From contig WQWD01000062.1 of assembly GCA_009785545.1 (NCBI GenBank), forward strand, positions 1 to 10,041: a DNA stretch of 10,041 nt. Direction: 5' to 3'. The DNA comes from Treponema sp. (GTDB taxonomy: Bacteria > Spirochaetota > Spirochaetia > Treponematales > Breznakiellaceae). The position numbers and the translations under genes were made by a program. The stretch's first letter is position 1; every line of letters starts with the position of its first letter. This document shows, piece by piece, positions 6,575 to 10,041 of this stretch. Under the pieces are notes generated by a model. The model was not told where the DNA came from. It saw only the letters and a list, made by a program, of their open reading frames with translations, and did no database searches.

Positions 6575-7621
6575 ATGCGCTTTACTTGCGTTGATAGCTT
6601 TTCAGGCGCAGGCGGTTTATCGTTGGGCTTCAGCGATGCAGGTTTGGACATCTTGATGAGTTTTGACATAGAAAAAAAATGCATCGAAACGCTTCAAAGC
6701 AATCCAAAATATGTTAAGCATCCTGCTATATGTGATGATATTAAAAATATGTTTGATGGACGATTACTTGATATAATCGGATTAAAGCAAGGAGAATTAT
6801 TTTTGCTCGCCGGCGGTCCGCCTTGTCAAGGTTTTTCAGTTCAACGCATTGGAGAAGATTCTGATAATCGAAATGAGTTGGTTCTTTTATACGGGAAACT
6901 TATCGATGAAATTCGTCCGATGTTTTTTGTAATGGAAAATGTATCAGGCATTCAAGGCAAACGCGGAAAATTAATTCTTAATCAATTGATTGACATGATA
7001 GAATCTATAGGGTATAGTGTCCACAAAAAACTTGTTGATGCTTCTGATTTTGGCGTTCCTCAGCGTAGAAAGAGGATGATTTTGGTTGGAGAACGTTCAG
7101 ATATCGGTTCATCGTATAAATTTCCTGAGCCGACAAGCGAGAAAAATACAGTTCGTGAAACCATTGCATTTTTGCCTCCTCCTCCTGAAGACGGGACGTC
7201 TCACCCTGATTATCCCATGCACAGGCGTGACCGCTTGTCGCCTAAAAATCTTCAGCGCATTCAGGCGGTGCAACAGGGTCAGGGAAGGGATTATTTGCCG
7301 GCAAACTTGTTGGCCGATTGCCACAAGATAGACAGTGCAGTGATAGGACATCGCAATGTCTATGGACGAATGGCATGGGACGATGTAGCTCCGACTATAA
7401 CTGCTCGTTTTGACAGCTTTACACGAGGTTTATTCGGACACCCTGACCAGCCGAGGAGCATATCTCTGCTCGAAGGAGCTCTACTTCAAACTTTTCCGCC
7501 AGACTTCATTTTTAAGGGAACAAAGATTGAAATAGCTCGACAAATCGGGAATGCAGTGCCGCCCAAATTGGCAAAAGCAATCGGTGAAAGTATCATTGAT
7601 TATTATAAAAAAACAAGGTGA
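6575..7621 (+). CDS. DNA (cytosine-5-)-methyltransferase, second of a pair
   Basis: This 348-residue enzyme is of the Dcm/HhaI class. Motif I is DSFSGAGG (7-14), the catalytic Cys is C84 in GGPPCQGFS, ENV is at 121-123, FGVPQRRKR at 159-167, motif IX starts near NVYGRMAWD (261) and motif X is RQIGNAVPP (from 322). The recognition region between VIII and IX is about 90 residues. It differs clearly from the upstream enzyme (no N-terminal extension, different recognition part), so this is not a recent duplication. Paired m5C methyltransferases are known from systems with asymmetric targets, where each modifies one strand; HgaI is, as I recall, an example. Its start follows the previous stop by one base, so the two genes are probably translationally coupled. 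Eight A occur at 6672-6679. Confidence 0.93.
   Translation: MRFTCVDSFSGAGGLSLGFSDAGLDILMSFDIEKKCIETLQSNPKYVKHPAICDDIKNMFDGRLLDIIGLKQGELFLLAGGPPCQGFSVQRIGEDSDNRNELVLLYGKLIDEIRPMFFVMENVSGIQGKRGKLILNQLIDMIESIGYSVHKKLVDASDFGVPQRRKRMILVGERSDIGSSYKFPEPTSEKNTVRETIAFLPPPPEDGTSHPDYPMHRRDRLSPKNLQRIQAVQQGQGRDYLPANLLADCHKIDSAVIGHRNVYGRMAWDDVAPTITARFDSFTRGLFGHPDQPRSISLLEGALLQTFPPDFIFKGTKIEIARQIGNAVPPKLAKAIGESIIDYYKKTR
7615..7621 (+). promoter_or_regulatory. Ribosome binding site of the nuclease-methyltransferase gene
   Basis: AAGGTGA ends at the stop codon of the preceding gene, 5 bases before ATG 7627. It supports this start and coupled translation with the second methyltransferase. Confidence 0.65.
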
Positions 7622-7626
7622 ACTTT

Positions 7627-10041
7627 ATGTCATATCAAGCAATAATAACACGTTACTTAAATGCCTTACAAAGAGAATATAATAATTCATTAAGCGGCAA
7701 TCAGCATACTGCTGAATTGTCTTTTCGTTCACCTTTGGATGTATTGTTTAAAGAACTTGCAGATGAATTAAGCAGAAGCACGGATATCACAGTGGTTCTT
7801 GAACCTCGAAACCAATCACGAATGGGGCGCCCTGATTGGCTTATTTATGACAGCTCTACTTTTGGTGTTTATGGGTACATAGAAGCCAAGGGTCTCGAAA
7901 CAACCCCGTTTGATTTTAGACGGCATGAAGAACAATTTAATCGTTATTTATCATTGGGACATAAACTTTTAATCACGGACGGAATTGATTTTGCATATTC
8001 TTTTGATGAAGGCGTTCAACCACAAATGCTATCGTTGATAGATAAATCTCAAATGAATATAACCGACTGGTCTTGCCTTACGCCAAATCCTCAATTCGAG
8101 GTGTTAATGCGTAGCTTTTTTGCCTCGCCGGCACCACAATATTGTGATGAAGGGAAATTGGTAGAATTAGTTGCTTTACGAACACGGAACTTGTCAGATG
8201 AAATTTTGCGGTTTTCCGAGGTTCCTCTTGATGAGGCAATGAATGATGTAGAAAGAAGTGTAATTTTATTATTGAACGAATTGCGAGATTTAGTTTATAA
8301 TCACAATGGTCGCAATTTGCAAAATGATAAAGTTTTCGCAGATTTCGCAGCACAAGTTATTATGTTTGCGTTGCTGTATGCTCACAGAGTTGAATGCACG
8401 GATGCGGATTTGCCGCCGGAAAAAGAAGCTAAAATAAGGAATTATTTATCAAAAGACATTGTGGACGGGCAGGCTTTGCGCCCGTTTTTTAAAATAATGC
8501 ACTACATTAACGAGCATTTTGACGAAAACAGTTTTATACTTGCATGGACAAAAGAATGTACTCGTTTTTTATCTTTTGTTCATATAACAGAACAACAGCG
8601 CCAATATCCTGATTATCATAAATTATTCGAATTGTTTCTTTCCAAATTTGACAGCAAGTCGCGCTTTGATTATGGCGCATATTATACACCAATCGAGCTT
8701 GCGGACGGCATAGTTCGATTGGTAGAAACTATCGCTAATGAAAATTTCAACGGTGCAAGCATATTTGATGACGGGAATACATTGATTGACCCCTGTTGTG
8801 GCACAGGGTCTTTTTTAGAAAGTATTCGACGAAACGATGTTCAACAGGGCGCATTTAATTTGTGCGGAATTGAAATTTTGCCTGCACCATACATGTTAGC
8901 TAATTATCGCATGGCTGTTTTAAGTCATGAATTTGAAAATACAAATTCAAACACGGAATTATTGCTTGCTAACGCCTTAAGCAATTATGTGTTTGACGAA
9001 GAGGCAGCGAATGCAGATACGATAGAGGGGTTTGAAATTAATCGCATTCGAGAAGTGTCTTCGCGCCCGATAACTCTCGTTATTGGGAATCCGCCATCTT
9101 CTGACTCTTCTAAAACAAACACAGGTGTAGATTTTTCGAGAATATTAGACTTGATGGATGACTTTCGCCCTCCGGTAGAATGCCGTCGCGCAAGACAAAA
9201 CACTCAGAAACAAACAAATAATCCGCATCTACAATTTTTACGGTGGGGTTGTGAAATGTTGGAAAATTCGGATAATCACTCGATTTTGTCATACATTGTG
9301 CCTTCAAGTTTTCTTGAAGCTGAATCGTATAAATTTGCTCGTAAATATATCGCTGAACATTTCTCGGCCGCATGGATAATAGCGATTGACGCCGACGCGA
9401 GAGCAGGCATTCGTTCAGATAGTATGTTTAAAACGCAGCAAGGTCGAGCGGTTCTTATTGCCATACGCAAACATGGCGAAACTTCGGCAATGAATCATTA
9501 TAAATATTTTGATATATCGCATCTTTCTAAAACAGATAAAGAAAATTGGTTGACGCAAGATGCATTGAAAAATTTGGGTTCTTTTACTTCTTATAATATA
9601 GAGGATTCAAATTACGCATTATGTCCGTCTCTCCCATTTAACGAAGACCTTTATTCTTTGTATTGGCCCGTCAGCGGCGATTCGGAACCTAATGCTATAT
9701 TTAAAAATCATTGTTCAGGAGTAAAGCTTGCGCCAACAAGCATTTTCACTCATGTCAAGGCATCTATGCTGAAACGTCGTAGCAAGGATATTATGCAACG
9801 CGGAGTGCGTGCCTCTGATGATTGGCTCGGATTACAAGATAAACCACCTGAAGAATCTAAAATTAAAGCATTTGCGAATGCTCTTAACGAGCTGAATAAT
9901 CGTCAAACGATAGACGCAATGCTTAATGAAAATATTATTGATTATACATTCAGACCTTTTTTAACAACAAAGGTGCTTTTGTGGCAAGATTTACTGCATA
10001 AACTTAGTCGCACCGGCGGTGGTGGAACAAGGCGTCGTCCC
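7627..10041 (+). CDS. Nuclease plus adenine-methyltransferase-like protein, type ISP-like without helicase (C-terminus outside window)
   Basis: The open frame runs 805 codons to the window edge. A PD-(D/E)XK nuclease is visible at the N-terminus: D70 in RPDWLIYD, then E86 and K88 in YIEAKG. A mostly helical linker of about 200 residues follows, with no Walker A or DEAD/DExH motif. The methyltransferase part has GAYYTP (350-355), motif I DPCCGTGSF (388-396) and motif IV GNPPSSDSS with N488-P-P-S491. In active N6-adenine enzymes the residue after NPP is normally Y, F or W, so S491 is odd. Later segments (SGVKLAP around 700, YTFRPFLTTKVL near the end) resemble the C-terminal part of type ISP enzymes such as LlaGI, which normally carry a helicase. 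The gene starts 5 bases after two m5C methyltransferases and is probably their cognate restriction enzyme. Whether it methylates is open. Confidence 0.82.
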   Translation, partial: MSYQAIITRYLNALQREYNNSLSGNQHTAELSFRSPLDVLFKELADELSRSTDITVVLEPRNQSRMGRPDWLIYDSSTFGVYGYIEAKGLETTPFDFRRHEEQFNRYLSLGHKLLITDGIDFAYSFDEGVQPQMLSLIDKSQMNITDWSCLTPNPQFEVLMRSFFASPAPQYCDEGKLVELVALRTRNLSDEILRFSEVPLDEAMNDVERSVILLLNELRDLVYNHNGRNLQNDKVFADFAAQVIMFALLYAHRVECTDADLPPEKEAKIRNYLSKDIVDGQALRPFFKIMHYINEHFDENSFILAWTKECTRFLSFVHITEQQRQYPDYHKLFELFLSKFDSKSRFDYGAYYTPIELADGIVRLVETIANENFNGASIFDDGNTLIDPCCGTGSFLESIRRNDVQQGAFNLCGIEILPAPYMLANYRMAVLSHEFENTNSNTELLLANALSNYVFDEEAANADTIEGFEINRIREVSSRPITLVIGNPPSSDSSKTNTGVDFSRILDLMDDFRPPVECRRARQNTQKQTNNPHLQFLRWGCEMLENSDNHSILSYIVPSSFLEAESYKFARKYIAEHFSAAWIIAIDADARAGIRSDSMFKTQQGRAVLIAIRKHGETSAMNHYKYFDISHLSKTDKENWLTQDALKNLGSFTSYNIEDSNYALCPSLPFNEDLYSLYWPVSGDSEPNAIFKNHCSGVKLAPTSIFTHVKASMLKRRSKDIMQRGVRASDDWLGLQDKPPEESKIKAFANALNELNNRQTIDAMLNENIIDYTFRPFLTTKVLLWQDLLHKLSRTGGGGTRRRP

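Noticed and set aside
7086..9470. Several open frames of 64-91 codons on either strand inside the second methyltransferase and the fusion gene
   Set aside because: Each overlaps a gene with intact, ordered motifs, and none shows a domain or its own ribosome binding site.
5266..10041. DISARM or BREX system
   Set aside because: An m5C and an adenine-type methyltransferase are present, but no DrmA/DrmB/DrmC, PglZ, BrxC or helicase is seen in the window.
1..10041. CRISPR array, tRNA or rRNA genes
   Set aside because: No regularly spaced repeats and no tRNA- or rRNA-like conserved segments were seen on either strand.

Overview
The window looks like part of an accessory (mobile, defence-type) region of an AT-rich, low-GC Gram-positive bacterium, most likely a member of the Clostridia. 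The support for this is strong AGGAGG-type ribosome binding sites, GTG starts, AT-rich promoters with near-consensus TATAAT boxes, and a J-domain gene fragment of a kind I associate with clostridial integrative elements. The species cannot be told from the sequence.

Layout. Bases 1-120 are the end of an IS3-family (IS150-like) insertion sequence; its transposase gene reads leftwards out of the window. It abuts a broken J-domain gene (124-237), whose reading frame stops where a 49-bp imperfect inverted repeat begins. The two repeat copies (236-284 and 4987-5035) enclose one large gene with its own promoter and terminator. That gene, 671-4747, encodes a 1358-residue restriction-modification protein on a single chain: an HsdR-N-like nuclease domain, an N6-adenine methyltransferase, and two type I-like specificity half-domains. 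The layout resembles the AloI-type IIB/IIG enzymes. It contains an unusual 59-residue duplicated module.

After a 518-base intergenic region, which carries the second repeat copy, a strong terminator and a new promoter, a tight three-gene operon begins. Two different cytosine-5 DNA methyltransferases (5266-6573 and 6575-7621) are followed after 5 bases by a large protein that runs off the window (7627 to beyond 10041). This third protein has an N-terminal PD-(D/E)XK nuclease and an adenine-methyltransferase-like domain, with a C-terminal part that looks like type ISP enzymes but no helicase in between. Its catalytic motif reads NPPS rather than NPP(Y/F/W).

How the genes may work together. The first gene is probably self-sufficient, cutting and modifying with one polypeptide. 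The operon is more puzzling, because a nuclease that already carries a methyltransferase domain would not normally need two m5C methyltransferases. One reading is that the adenine methyltransferase domain is impaired and now serves for DNA recognition, while the two m5C enzymes protect host DNA, perhaps one per strand of an asymmetric site. This is inference; methylome data would settle it. The first gene is visibly more AT-rich than the operon in spot counts, so the two systems probably arrived separately.
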